Part shown: in pieces, positions 1 through 9,782 of the stretch
Position numbering within the stretch: the first letter of the stretch is position 1
How the letters are laid out: each line of letters opens with the position of its first letter
From: an uncultured Gammaproteobacteria bacterium
Lineage (GTDB): Bacteria; Pseudomonadota; Gammaproteobacteria; PS1; Pseudothioglobaceae
Direction of reading: 5' to 3'
DNA length: 64,000 nucleotides
Assembly: GCA_902511025.1 (NCBI GenBank)
Contig: CABXDP010000001.1
Coordinates: forward strand, 1-64,000
The notes under the pieces: model-generated
The model's database searches: none
What the model was told of the DNA's origin: nothing
What the model saw: only the letters and a program-made list of their open reading frames with translations
Program-made: the position numbers and the translations under genes

Positions 1-239
1 TTCCAGTAATATGAATGATGGCGCGCTAAAGAGTAATTAATTTCTTCTTTTAAATCCTCTTTCAATGCGTTGTAGTTGAGCGAACCTGCCCCACAAATAT
101 CTTCATAATAGTAAATTAATTGTTTTTTTGTCATTTGCTCTTGGGCAAATATAAACCATCGTATTCTGTCATACTTATGACGATTTTTGTCATAGTACTG
201 CTTGTCGAGGGATTCAAAAAACTCTTTATTTGAACTCAT
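1..239 (-). CDS. Hypothetical protein, N-terminal part (runs off the left edge of the window)
   Basis: Minus-strand reading from ATG at 239: MSSNKEFFESLDKQYYDKNRHKYDRIRWFIFAQEQMTKKQLIYYYEDICGAGSLNYNALKEDLKEEINYSLARHHSYYW..., open to window edge. Confidence 0.55.
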   Translation of the reverse strand, partial: MSSNKEFFESLDKQYYDKNRHKYDRIRWFIFAQEQMTKKQLIYYYEDICGAGSLNYNALKEDLKEEINYSLARHHSYYW

Positions 240-437
240 TAATAAATTATAGTTCAAATAGAAGTCCAAATCCTCTCTGATATGCTAGTGAGACTTTATT
301 AATCAAACTAATCCCATTTTGGGTCCCTCCCCTATGTCTAGGTAAATGTGTAAGCGAGGGTGCTATTAATGCTTGCATCTAATTTTATTATATTGCTATA
401 TTGAACTATAATTGAGACTCAAGAATCGTGTCAATTA

Positions 438-1271
438 ATGCCTAAACTTAACCTCTTTCTTAGCTCCAAAAACGCTGATATTAAGCCTTCTTTAGAGGAT
501 TTAAGGAAAGAGATTGGTCTTATTAGAAAAGAGCAAACAAAGGCACTTATGCTCCTCCTGTGCAATCTTTTAGCACACCCTAATCAATCTATTAGAGCCT
601 CTCGTAAAACGTCAAGCATGATTAATAAAAGAGCCAATCCTCAAGGTGTAGGTTCACGCTCCATAGTTAGCTCTATGGATGCTCTAAATACACATGGATA
701 CATCATTCTTGAAATGGGTGCTTATTTAGATAACAAACAAACCACCATCAGCGCAACAACTAAGCTCATTGATTGGTTTAAAGCCAATCATTGGCACGAG
801 GATGATATTGATATCTTTGATGGGCAGTATGTCAAGCTGCGGCTTAATGAAGATAAGAGAAGCTTTGTGGACTTCGAAGATACAGAATACTCCCTATGGC
901 TGAGTAAAGAGCTTGAGCAGTACTCCAGCCTTCTTAATAAGTCAGACATCCGCCTGATGGATAAACATGGCAATATCGAGAAAGAGTATAAAAACCATTG
1001 TATTTCAAGAACCTTTATCAAGCATAAGAGCCACCCTACTAATGGTGAGTTTCTATTTGGAGGACGAATGGCGCCGCCTTGGGTTAATCTCTCTAAAGAA
1101 CAAAGAAAAAGAATCCTCATCAATGGTGAAGCTACTATAGAAATAGATAGACCCGCGAGTCATGTTAATGCGATGTATGAAGTCATTACAGGACAGCCTT
1201 ATTCAGATGGCTATCCATACGACTTAAGCATCAATGGTAGCTTAGTCCCTAGGTATGCATTCAGCAGGTAG
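438..1271 (+). pseudogene. Mobile-element-type hypothetical protein, apparently truncated at its C-terminus
   Basis: ORF 277 aa; motif GEATIEIDRPASHVNAMYEVITGQPY resembles proteins carried by integrative elements; the ORF runs into the 3' end of a convergent integrase fragment. Confidence 0.45.
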
Positions 1272-1477
1272 CTTTCTGTAAGCTCATAAAATGAAAGCTT
1301 ATTCACTTTATTGCCGTAATACAAATGTATTTCCCTGCTCCCTTTTAGCTCACTAATGAAGGCTTTAGCTTCTGGTTTACTACTAAAGGTCTTGCTAATT
1401 GCAGGTAAGTTTTTATTACGGATTAATACTCTGTATGAATTGCCTTTCTTATTGCTTATCTTTTGTATAGTTGCCAT
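1211..1477 (-). pseudogene. Tyrosine recombinase (phage integrase) N-terminal fragment
   Basis: MATIQKISNKKGNSYRVLIRNKNLPAISKTFSSKPEAKAFISELKG... is a typical integrase arm-binding/SAM-like N-terminus; catalytic domain absent; lies just downstream of a tRNA 3' end. Confidence 0.7.
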
Positions 1478-1560
1478 ATGAAATCTCCATGTAATTGTAC
1501 GAAAAATGTACGAAATACATTATTTCATGGGGAGGCAATCTTTAGAAAGGTTGTTGGGAT

Positions 1561-1637
1561 TGGTGCGCTCGAGGTGATTCGAACACCCGACATTCGGCTT
1601 CGGAGGCCGACACTCTATCCAGCTGAGCTACGAGCGC
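1561..1637 (-). tRNA. tRNA-Arg (anticodon CCG), 3' CCA encoded
   Basis: Reverse complement GCGCTCGTAGCTCAGCTGGATAGAGTGTCGGCCTCCGAAGCCGAATGTCGGGTGTTCGAATCACCTCGAGCGCACCA folds as a cloverleaf; anticodon loop CTCCGAA. Confidence 0.96.
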
Positions 1638-1933
1638 AATGATTAGTTAATACGCCGCAGTTCATTATTACTAAAGGTTTTATACTTTTTGCTCATATAA
1701 TCTCACATTAAGTGTGAGTGTGATTATATGCAATATTTAATGGCTTTAGACCTAACTTTACTGCATTTGCGAAATGTGGCTTAGGTAAGCTTTTCACTAA
1801 TCGAAATGAAAGGCAAGCCATTATTCATGTACCCTGTAGAATCTTTATCAGCAACCCGGTGATACTTAATGAAATTAAATAAGTGATAATGTTATTAAGT
1901 ATTTATTGAGCATATTCTACGCATGTAAAGCGC

Positions 1934-2137
1934 TTAACCTGGATGGGCATTAAAAACTTTAGCTGATAGCAATGAGAGGAGAAAGCCTAAAACAGCATAT
2001 AATAAAAAACCAAAAAAAATTATTATTAGCGCAATACCGACTCTGCGAAACTTAGTGAGTTTAATTAGTAATAGTCCAAATACAGGTACTAATAAAAAAC
2101 CGATGGCAAATGGGATAGGAATAAGAAATTCTATCAT
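1934..2137 (-). CDS. Small membrane protein, hypothetical
   Basis: ORF 67 aa with two hydrophobic stretches. Confidence 0.4.
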   Translation of the reverse strand: MIEFLIPIPFAIGFLLVPVFGLLLIKLTKFRRVGIALIIIFFGFLLYAVLGFLLSLLSAKVFNAHPG

Positions 2138-2176
2138 TTGCTTAGAAAAACTCTCTTTTGTTTTAAATTTATGAGT

Positions 2177-2368
2177 TTACTCATTGCCATCACCAACGTA
2201 ATTAATGTTTATTTCCCCATCATAAACTTCATAATCAAGTTTATTGGGGTTACAACATACTTCACAATCATATATTTCAGAGTTATTGCCGTTAAAAGAT
2301 GTCCCAACTTCTAATGAAACTTCAAACTGTTCAAAACAAAAGAAACAGGTAATTATTTTATACGTCAT
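2177..2368 (-). CDS. CPXCG-type cysteine-rich small protein
   Basis: 63 aa with CFFC and CEVCC cysteine pairs plus VYDGEI tail, resembling the CPXCG cysteine-rich family. Confidence 0.55.
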   Translation of the reverse strand: MTYKIITCFFCFEQFEVSLEVGTSFNGNNSEIYDCEVCCNPNKLDYEVYDGEININYVGDGNE

Positions 2369-2444
2369 CGTTCAAAAGACTTAAATATACTATTAATGTC
2401 GTCAATAAATTTTTTTAAAGTCATTAAGAGTCTTTTAATAAAAG

Positions 2445-2732
2445 CTAAGACAAACATGTGTCTTCATTCTCACAGCTGAATACATAAATTTCGCCCTGAT
2501 TTTCTATTTGTATACTTTCAATATCACAAAAACTAGATGAGTGGTATTTTCTGAAATCCACATCCTGGCAATACTCTTCAATCACATCCTTCATATTACT
2601 GACAAAGTATTTATCTTTAAGGTCGTTGAGGTAGATAAACAGAACAACTAGAACAGGTAAAAGGAAGTATAGAGCCTTCTTCTGCTTGATCACAGATAGG
2701 TTGGTCTGCTCTTCTGTCCAATTGTTATTCAT
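2445..2732 (-). CDS. Hypothetical single-pass membrane protein
   Basis: ORF 95 aa, one N-terminal hydrophobic helix (KKALYFLLPVLVVLFIYL). Confidence 0.4.
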   Translation of the reverse strand: MNNNWTEEQTNLSVIKQKKALYFLLPVLVVLFIYLNDLKDKYFVSNMKDVIEEYCQDVDFRKYHSSSFCDIESIQIENQGEIYVFSCENEDTCLS

Positions 2733-2791
2733 TCATATTTTGTATTTTATTCATTAAATCTTAGCAACGACATGAAGTTTAGAGTTTATTG

Positions 2792-3574
2792 TTAGTCCGC
2801 TGTAAATCTAATTTTTACCTCATTATTGAACAAAGCCTCATTTGAGGGGAGAGGAATAGGTGATGATCTGAAGACGGCTCTCCTAATTGAGCTACCAAAG
2901 GACTGAGATATACTTTTAGACAGAGTTTGATTCTCAGTATTACCAGAACTGCAACCTAAAATTTTGACTGCCTCAACTGCACCATTATCTGCCTGATTAA
3001 TTAAAACATCACAAAACCAGCTTTTTTCAGCATCATCATAACGCCAAAAAGACCTAATTTTTTCTTTTACAGTTCTCAAATAAGATGATTTAAGAGCTTT
3101 TAGTTCAGGAGTCATCTCGATATCATCTATCTGAAGTACACTCAGACTACTCTCATTTTCAAGCGCTTCATTTCTTTTTGTTAAAGCCTCAATTCGAAGA
3201 GTTTTCTGCTCAGGACTTAGTCTAGACATTTGGCAAATGAAGTTGAGTAGGACTTCAAAACCAGTATTGGGCTGGTAGTACTCCCAGGCACCGTTGATCT
3301 CTCTTTCTACGCCTTCACCTTCCCCCATTGGAAAAGAGTATCTAGTTCGCTTGATTACTCTAAATCCCTTTAACTTACAGTCACCCTGGGCATAGGTTTT
3401 CTCACTGCCTTTACCCCAAGAGTCTAGATACCACCAATATATGTAGCCATCTTTTTCTATTAAAGTATCAAAATCAATAAATAAAGAGGCATTATTTCCT
3501 GGAAGAACTTTAGTCCAATCCGCATAGGAGTTAAAAGAGACCAAAACAGAAAGAAGTAGAATTATTTTTTTCAT
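2792..3574 (-). CDS. Secreted protein with surface-adhesin-E-like N-terminus and TolA/TonB-like C-terminal domain
   Basis: Signal peptide MKKIILLLSVLVSFNSYA; WTKVLPGNNASLFIDFDTLIEKDGYIYWWYL pattern; C-terminal IRSFWRYDD...CDVLINQADNGAVEAVKILGCSSG...SIRRAVFRSSPIPLPSN is TolA-C-like. Confidence 0.55.
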   Translation of the reverse strand: MKKIILLLSVLVSFNSYADWTKVLPGNNASLFIDFDTLIEKDGYIYWWYLDSWGKGSEKTYAQGDCKLKGFRVIKRTRYSFPMGEGEGVEREINGAWEYYQPNTGFEVLLNFICQMSRLSPEQKTLRIEALTKRNEALENESSLSVLQIDDIEMTPELKALKSSYLRTVKEKIRSFWRYDDAEKSWFCDVLINQADNGAVEAVKILGCSSGNTENQTLSKSISQSFGSSIRRAVFRSSPIPLPSNEALFNNEVKIRFTAD

Positions 3575-3575
3575 A

Positions 3576-4010
3576 TTATTTGCACCAACTCAATTTTTTG
3601 CCGCCCTTATATCTGTAAGCCAGATCATTTTCTAAAAGCTCTTTCTCAAGACTTACTCCATCAATAAACACTTTGGCGACAACCCTAAAGTATTTACCTC
3701 TTTGAATTTCATTAAGTTTTATTTCTTTTGCATTAAATAGCTTATCTCTAACAAAATCCCTAGCTAGAATTGCCACATCATTTTCATATTGACACTTCCC
3801 TTTAATTTCAGGGGTGTCAACTCCTTCAAGTCTTATGGCAATGTTTTTTCCAACAATAGGAGATAGAGAGTCAATATCAACTCTAAAAGTATCGCCATCA
3901 TAGACACTTATGACTTTGGATACTAATACTGATCCAAACTGATTTGCGGCCATAGAAGACTCAACACAAAGACAGAATGTTATTAAACAAATTTTTTTAA
4001 ATGACATCAT
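3576..4010 (-). CDS. Thermonuclease (SNase-like) family nuclease, exported
   Basis: Signal peptide; VYDGDTFRVDI...IRLEGVDTPEIKGKC motifs. Confidence 0.85.
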   Translation of the reverse strand: MMSFKKICLITFCLCVESSMAANQFGSVLVSKVISVYDGDTFRVDIDSLSPIVGKNIAIRLEGVDTPEIKGKCQYENDVAILARDFVRDKLFNAKEIKLNEIQRGKYFRVVAKVFIDGVSLEKELLENDLAYRYKGGKKLSWCK

Positions 4011-4164
4011 TTGGATTAGAATGGATTTATTTTTTCATTCGTGATTTTATCGAACTCTATAAAAGTTACAATGCTCTTCATAAAAACTCTATTATTTCTT
4101 CATAATTAATAAATAATATATTAGTACAATTTTGACTTTTATTAAATAACTTATCACTTTTAAG

Positions 4165-5538
4165 ATGACTAATTTAAATTTTATTTCTAAAACCTTATGT
4201 ATTGCCCTAAGTTCAGTTTTTTTGTTTTCTTCTCCTTCAATAGCTGATGATGACAATTACTCACCTCTCGATTCTCCCTCTTTCTTCGAGGGGCTTAATA
4301 CTTTTACTGCGGTTTTCTCTCAAATCAAACAAATGTATGTTGATGAGATAGATGATGAAACCCTATTTAATAATGCAATTAGGGGTCTAATTGAGGGTTT
4401 AGATCCTCATTCAAGCTATCTTGAGCCTGTTGCTCAATCAAAGGTAAGTGAGAGCACTATGGGCAAATTTGGAGGCCTTGGAATAGTTATTGGAACCAAA
4501 GGTGATTACATTGAAGTTGTTTCGCCTATTGATGATACGCCGGCTTACAGAGCGGGTCTCAAGGCGGGAGATATTATTCTACAAATTGGTGACCAAAATG
4601 TAAGCCAAATCAATCTTGAAGAAGGTGTGAAGTTAATGAGGGGCGCACCAGGTACAACAATTAAGTTGACTATAGGCAGGCCAGATATTGCCCCATTCGT
4701 TGTAGAGATTACCCGCGAAGTCATAACAGTCACTTCTGCAAAAGGACTTCTTCTCGAAGAGGGTATTGGATATCTAAGAGTTGCTCAATTCCAAAGACCT
4801 ACAGCCGAGGTTGTAGAAAAGATTATTGGAGATTTAGTAGAAAAGAATGAGGCAGATCTTGATTCACTAATTATTGATTTAAGAAACAATCCTGGTGGAT
4901 TATTAGATTCTTCAATCGATATTTCAAATCTATTTATTGATGAGCCGGGCATTGTTGTTTACACTGAAGGTAGAACGCCAAGCTCAAATATGTCGTTCCC
5001 AACCAAACCTGGTGATATATTGAATGGGGCACCTATTGTTGTGCTCATGAATGTTGGCTCTGCGTCAGCCTCTGAGATTGTAGCTGGGGCTCTCCAGGAT
5101 CATAAGCGTGCAATTATTATGGGAGAGGAGTCTTTTGGTAAAGGCTCTGTGCAGTCAATGATGGGTCTTCAAGATGGCTATGGTCTTAAATTAACCACAG
5201 CAAGATACTTTACGCCTTCTGGCAGGTCTATTCAGGCCAAAGGGATATCACCTGATATTGAACTTGATAATATATCTCTGAGAGGTGATGATGAAGAAGA
5301 AGAGTCGATAGATTTCAGTTCGCAGGAAAAAGATCTTAAAAACTCTTTATCTGCCCAGGACGAAGAAGAGACAACTTCAGAGGATCCAACTGAGCTGAGC
5401 CCAGAAGAAATCTTAAAGTCTCAGGATGAGATTACAGATGCACGTGATCAGGAGTTTGTTGATTTGTTGATGGAAGACTACTATGTCCATGAAGCTGTCA
5501 ATGTATTGAAAGCACTAAGGATTTATAAGAATAAATAA
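4165..5538 (+). CDS. ctpA: S41 family C-terminal processing peptidase
   Basis: Signal peptide, PDZ (GGLGIVIGTKGDYIEVVSPIDDTPAYRAGLKAGD), catalytic core NVGSASASEIVAGALQDHKRAIIMGEESFGKGSVQ. Confidence 0.93.
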   Translation: MTNLNFISKTLCIALSSVFLFSSPSIADDDNYSPLDSPSFFEGLNTFTAVFSQIKQMYVDEIDDETLFNNAIRGLIEGLDPHSSYLEPVAQSKVSESTMGKFGGLGIVIGTKGDYIEVVSPIDDTPAYRAGLKAGDIILQIGDQNVSQINLEEGVKLMRGAPGTTIKLTIGRPDIAPFVVEITREVITVTSAKGLLLEEGIGYLRVAQFQRPTAEVVEKIIGDLVEKNEADLDSLIIDLRNNPGGLLDSSIDISNLFIDEPGIVVYTEGRTPSSNMSFPTKPGDILNGAPIVVLMNVGSASASEIVAGALQDHKRAIIMGEESFGKGSVQSMMGLQDGYGLKLTTARYFTPSGRSIQAKGISPDIELDNISLRGDDEEEESIDFSSQEKDLKNSLSAQDEEETTSEDPTELSPEEILKSQDEITDARDQEFVDLLMEDYYVHEAVNVLKALRIYKNK

Positions 5539-5541
5539 TAT

Positions 5542-5576
5542 AAAAGCCCTCTATCTTAGACAGAGGGCTTTTTTTT
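5542..5576. terminator. Rho-independent terminator, probably bidirectional between ctpA and lepB
   Basis: AAAAGCCCTCTATCTTAGACAGAGGGCTTTTTTTT: stem plus T-run; A-run on the other side. Confidence 0.88.
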
Positions 5577-6489
5577 AATTGAAGCCACCTATTCTATTGA
5601 ATTGCATAGTGTTGTAATTCCAGTCCCAGTGCATCCAGATACCAATTGCTCGTCCAATTATGTACTCTTCTGGAACAAACCCCCAGAAACGAGAATCACT
5701 ACTGTGTGCGCGATTATCGCCCATAACAAAGTAATGCCCTTCTGGAATCGTTATTTCTGGTATACCTTTTGACTGGCCATTAGGATTTAAAAGCACCTCA
5801 TGAGGCTGTGAATCCATTAATTCCTGGACAAGCTTATAATTATTCATCGCTTTTCCAGAGTCTACTCCAAGGTAGGGACCAATATTTTTAAGTTCTAACA
5901 CTTCACCATTAACGATCAGTTGATCCTCGCTGTATGAAATCACATCTCCCGGTGTTGCAACAATACGTTTAATAAAGTCAACACCTGAATATCCAGGATT
6001 TTTTTCATAATTTGGGTACCTAAATACTATAACGTCACCTCTATTTGGTTTTGAGAATTCAACAAGTTTAGTGTTTGTAATTGGAAGTCTGAAGCCATAA
6101 TCAAACTTGTTTACCACTATAAAGTCACCTGTTAAGAGAGTTGGCATCATAGAGTTTGATGGGACACGAAACGGTTCAAAGATAAAACCCCTAAAAACGA
6201 ATACTAAAAGTAGAACTGGAAAAAGTTCAATCGACCATTGGACAAGCTTAGGCCTGTGATTGTATTTTTCAGATTTAGAGAACTTTAAAAAAATAAGAAA
6301 GTAAGCTATCCGTCCAAATTTAGATTTTTCTTGAACTGTATCTGAAACTGAGTCACTTGTTTCTTTTGACAGAAAAAGGTCAATTAAAACAATAGCAATG
6401 GCAAGAATCATTGCAATAAAGAGCCATGACAGAACATCCCAGGCAAAGAAAGGCTCTGCGTTTTTTAATACTGCTTCGTATATAGACAT
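5575..6489 (-). CDS. lepB: Signal peptidase I
   Basis: FRVPSNSMMPTLLTGDFIVVNKFDYG, RGDVIVFRYP, VKRIVATPGD-like and GDNRAHSSDSRFWGFVPEEYIIGRA motifs. Confidence 0.95.
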   Translation of the reverse strand: MSIYEAVLKNAEPFFAWDVLSWLFIAMILAIAIVLIDLFLSKETSDSVSDTVQEKSKFGRIAYFLIFLKFSKSEKYNHRPKLVQWSIELFPVLLLVFVFRGFIFEPFRVPSNSMMPTLLTGDFIVVNKFDYGFRLPITNTKLVEFSKPNRGDVIVFRYPNYEKNPGYSGVDFIKRIVATPGDVISYSEDQLIVNGEVLELKNIGPYLGVDSGKAMNNYKLVQELMDSQPHEVLLNPNGQSKGIPEITIPEGHYFVMGDNRAHSSDSRFWGFVPEEYIIGRAIGIWMHWDWNYNTMQFNRIGGFN

Positions 6490-6557
6490 AGGAATAGAGC
6501 TATTTTTTTAAAGGGCGTATTATAACAACCTAGTGCTTCTAGTGCTTGCCATAGTGA

Positions 6558-7862
6558 CTATCCTACTTGTTTAATGCTCATCCCAATTGAGTTTGCTAAC
6601 TTAACAAAGTTAGGAAAAGAAGTTTTAACGTTATCAACTCCCTCAACCTCTATGTCAAATTTTGATCTCACAGATGCAATTGCAAACGCCATAGAGATTC
6701 TATGATCGTAATGAGATTTGATAGAGGAGGCTTGCTTAGTGAACTCTCCGCCAAGAATACGAATTCCATCTTCCAAAACATGATTTTCTATTCCTAACGA
6801 GGTGAGTCCATCAGCCATGACTTGTATTCGGTCTGACTCTTTTACTCTAAGTTCTTTTGCACCTGTGAGGACTGTTTCACCTTCTGCACAGCAAGCAGCA
6901 ATGAACAAAACAGGAAATTCATCTATGGCAAGTGGAACAAGATTTTCAGGAATTTGAATCCCTTTGAGGTTTGATGAGGCAACCTTTATATCGGCAATCA
7001 ACTCTCCTGCCTGAAGCTTTTGATTAAATAGTTCAATATTTCCACCCATTAACTTTAGAATATCGATGACTCCAGTTCTAGTTGGGTTTATATTGACTGA
7101 ATTAAGAGTTATGCTAGAGTCTTTTGAAATACAGCCTGCAACCATAAAAAATGCTGCAGAAGAGATATCGCTCGGCACCTCAATATCACAACCCTGTAAT
7201 GAGCCACCGCCTAATAATGAAATTCTATTGTTTGATGATGTGACATCATAGCCAAAGCCTCTAAGCATTCTCTCTGTATGATCTCGCGATATTTCATTCT
7301 CGATAACTGTAGTTATACCTTCACCATATAGGCCAGCCAAAAGTAGGCAAGATTTAATTTGAGCAGAGGCGACTGGAAGAGTATATTCAATACCAGATAA
7401 CTTGCTTCCACCTTTAATTGTCAATGGTGGTCTTGAATCATCTCCAAATATGTCAGCTCCCATTTCTAGAAGCGGGTTAATGACTCTTCCCATAGGTCTT
7501 GTTGATAGTGACTCGTCACCGCATAGCTCTGAGTCAAAATTTTGAGCACTGAGCAGACCCGACATTAAGCGAATTGAAGTTCCTGAATTTCCCAAATTAA
7601 GAGGTTTTTTAGGTTCCTTTAAACCTCTCATACCTACACCATGTATGACGACATTTGATCCATTCCTTTCAATTTGAACCCCCATATCCCTAAAAGCATT
7701 CAAAGTCGCAAGGCTATCTCCACCTTCCAAAAACCCTGAAACCCTTGTCACACCCTCGGCAATAGAGCCTAGCATAATTGATCTATGAGATATTGACTTA
7801 TCTCCAGGCACCTTAATTGAGCCCTTTAATGGCCCAGAATTTGATGTTAAAAAGTTTGACAT
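6558..7862 (-). CDS. aroA: 3-phosphoshikimate 1-carboxyvinyltransferase (EPSP synthase)
   Basis: KVPGDKSISHRSIMLGSIAEG, LGNSGTSIRLMSGLL, KESDRIQVMADGL. Confidence 0.96.
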   Translation of the reverse strand: MSNFLTSNSGPLKGSIKVPGDKSISHRSIMLGSIAEGVTRVSGFLEGGDSLATLNAFRDMGVQIERNGSNVVIHGVGMRGLKEPKKPLNLGNSGTSIRLMSGLLSAQNFDSELCGDESLSTRPMGRVINPLLEMGADIFGDDSRPPLTIKGGSKLSGIEYTLPVASAQIKSCLLLAGLYGEGITTVIENEISRDHTERMLRGFGYDVTSSNNRISLLGGGSLQGCDIEVPSDISSAAFFMVAGCISKDSSITLNSVNINPTRTGVIDILKLMGGNIELFNQKLQAGELIADIKVASSNLKGIQIPENLVPLAIDEFPVLFIAACCAEGETVLTGAKELRVKESDRIQVMADGLTSLGIENHVLEDGIRILGGEFTKQASSIKSHYDHRISMAFAIASVRSKFDIEVEGVDNVKTSFPNFVKLANSIGMSIKQVG

Positions 7863-7869
7863 TAGAGAG

Positions 7870-8721
7870 CTATCCTAACCATGAATCCCGAGTTTTTTTT
7901 GCTGTTGTAAATAAGTTCTCTAGCTTTTTACTATTTTCATCTCCAATAGCTTCCAAAAGGTCATTGAGAGTCGATTGATAGCCTTTCAAGTGGCAAATGA
8001 TTTGATCTTTATTGTGAAGACAAATATCACGCCACATAATTGCATCTCCAGATGCAATTCTTGAAAAATCCTTGAATCCACCACCCGCGTATATCGAAGC
8101 TGTCGGATTTTGATTTACAAGATAGTTCACTAGAGAAAAGGCGAGCATATGAGGAAGATGTGATGTCATCCCAAGTAAATTATCATGAGACTCTGCGCTC
8201 ATAAAATCTACCTCTGCGCCGACACCTTTCCACAACTCCTCTATCACTTGAATAGATTCAGAAGAGTTATTTTCTTGAGGTGTTATGATGACTTTCTTGC
8301 CATCAAAAAGCATTGAATCACTCACTTCAAAGCCGCTTCTTTCTTTTCCAGCAATTGGATGAGCTGGAATAAAGCAGTTTGACTTAACTTTTAATACATT
8401 ATGAACAATATTAACTATATCTGTTTTAGTGCTTCCAACATCAGTGATAATGACATTATCATTTACAAGTGGCTCAATCTCTCCAAGTATGCTTTGAAAT
8501 GTTCCTACTGGAGTGGCAATGACGATAATTTCAGCGCCAACGATAGCCTCTTCAATGCTAGTTGAAAACTGATCTATTACATTTAATTTTTGAGCATCTT
8601 TAAGGCGAGCTTGGTCTCTTCCATAGCCAAAAACAACCTTTGCTAAATTTCTTTCTTTCAAGCTTCTTGCAAGAGACCCTCCAATTAGTCCAACACCAAT
8701 TATTGTTATCTTATTAATCAT
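7870..8721 (-). CDS. tyrA: Prephenate/arogenate dehydrogenase
   Basis: IIGVGLIGGSLARSL Rossmann motif; HPIAGKERSGFE; DVGSTKTDIV. Confidence 0.93.
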   Translation of the reverse strand: MINKITIIGVGLIGGSLARSLKERNLAKVVFGYGRDQARLKDAQKLNVIDQFSTSIEEAIVGAEIIVIATPVGTFQSILGEIEPLVNDNVIITDVGSTKTDIVNIVHNVLKVKSNCFIPAHPIAGKERSGFEVSDSMLFDGKKVIITPQENNSSESIQVIEELWKGVGAEVDFMSAESHDNLLGMTSHLPHMLAFSLVNYLVNQNPTASIYAGGGFKDFSRIASGDAIMWRDICLHNKDQIICHLKGYQSTLNDLLEAIGDENSKKLENLFTTAKKTRDSWLG

Positions 8722-9782
8722 AAAACTTTCTTAAGAGCTTCAAGTAAATGATCATTTTCATTTGGCGTACCAATAGAAATTCTGAGATAGTCTTTCATTT
8801 CAACTGGACGCACTATAACTCCTTCTTTCAGAAGACTATGATAAATACCCATGGCATCATCAAATTCAACTGCTATAAAGTTTGCAAATGAAGGAATATA
8901 GTTTAATCCGAATGCTTCAAATCCGCTCACTAGCTGATTATAGCCATCAGAATTCATTTTTACTGAGTCTTCAAGGTATTTATCATCACCAAGTGCAGCG
9001 ATTGCAGCCATTTGGGCTGTGTGATTGACATTAAATGGCTCCCGAACTCTGTTTATATAGTCTGCAATTAGAGTGCTACAAATCGAGTATCCAACGCGAA
9101 GACCTGCGAGACCATAGGCCTTTGAAAAGGTTCGAGAGATAATAAGATTTTCAAACTCATTTAACCAGCTAATAGCTTGATCATCTATATTCAAGTATTC
9201 AAAATAGGCTTGATCTAGAACAACCGGAATATTGCTAGGAACTTTTTTTAGGAAGCTATAGACATCTTCATCACTTAAAAGAGTGCCAGTTGGGTTGTTA
9301 GGATTAGCAACAAAAATAAGCTTTGTTTGATTAGATATTAGGCTCAGCATTGCGTCTAAATCATGGCCAAATTCATTTGCAGGAGAAACCACAGCAGTTG
9401 CCCCTAATGCCTGAGTCACTAGAGGGTAAACAACGAATGCATATTGAGAAAAAATGACCTCATCACTGTGCTCTGAAACAAACACCCTCGCTATGAGCTC
9501 CAAAAGCTCATTTGAGCCATTACCTAAAGAGACCATGCTTGATGAGACTCCATGTTTTTTGGCAATCGCTTCTTTAAGCTCAAAGCAGTTGCCATCAGGG
9601 TAGCGATTTAGATTAGACAAAGACTCATTGATGGCTTTCTGCACTTTTTGACTAACACCTAGTGGATTTTCATTGGAGGCCAATTTGGAAATTTTTGAAA
9701 GTCCAAGCTCTCTAGCAAGCTCTTCTATCGGCTTTCCTCCTTGATATGGACTCAAGCCAAGAATTGATTCACAAGCATTCAT
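8718..9782 (-). CDS. hisC: Histidinol-phosphate/aromatic aminotransferase
   Basis: SNENPLGVS, NPNNPTG, SRTFSKAYGLAGLRVGY PLP motifs. Confidence 0.93.
   Translation of the reverse strand: MNACESILGLSPYQGGKPIEELARELGLSKISKLASNENPLGVSQKVQKAINESLSNLNRYPDGNCFELKEAIAKKHGVSSSMVSLGNGSNELLELIARVFVSEHSDEVIFSQYAFVVYPLVTQALGATAVVSPANEFGHDLDAMLSLISNQTKLIFVANPNNPTGTLLSDEDVYSFLKKVPSNIPVVLDQAYFEYLNIDDQAISWLNEFENLIISRTFSKAYGLAGLRVGYSICSTLIADYINRVREPFNVNHTAQMAAIAALGDDKYLEDSVKMNSDGYNQLVSGFEAFGLNYIPSFANFIAVEFDDAMGIYHSLLKEGVIVRPVEMKDYLRISIGTPNENDHLLEALKKVL

Noticed and set aside
788-1123. Antisense ORF opposite the mobile-element gene, and many similar antisense ORFs (e.g. 4545-4733, 7066-7251, 14365-14625, 18563-18792, 28663-28929, 41798-42127, 42533-42907, 52457-52927, 57160-57375, 62414-62794)
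   Set aside because: They lie opposite strong coding genes, have no recognisable domains and biased composition; shadow ORFs.
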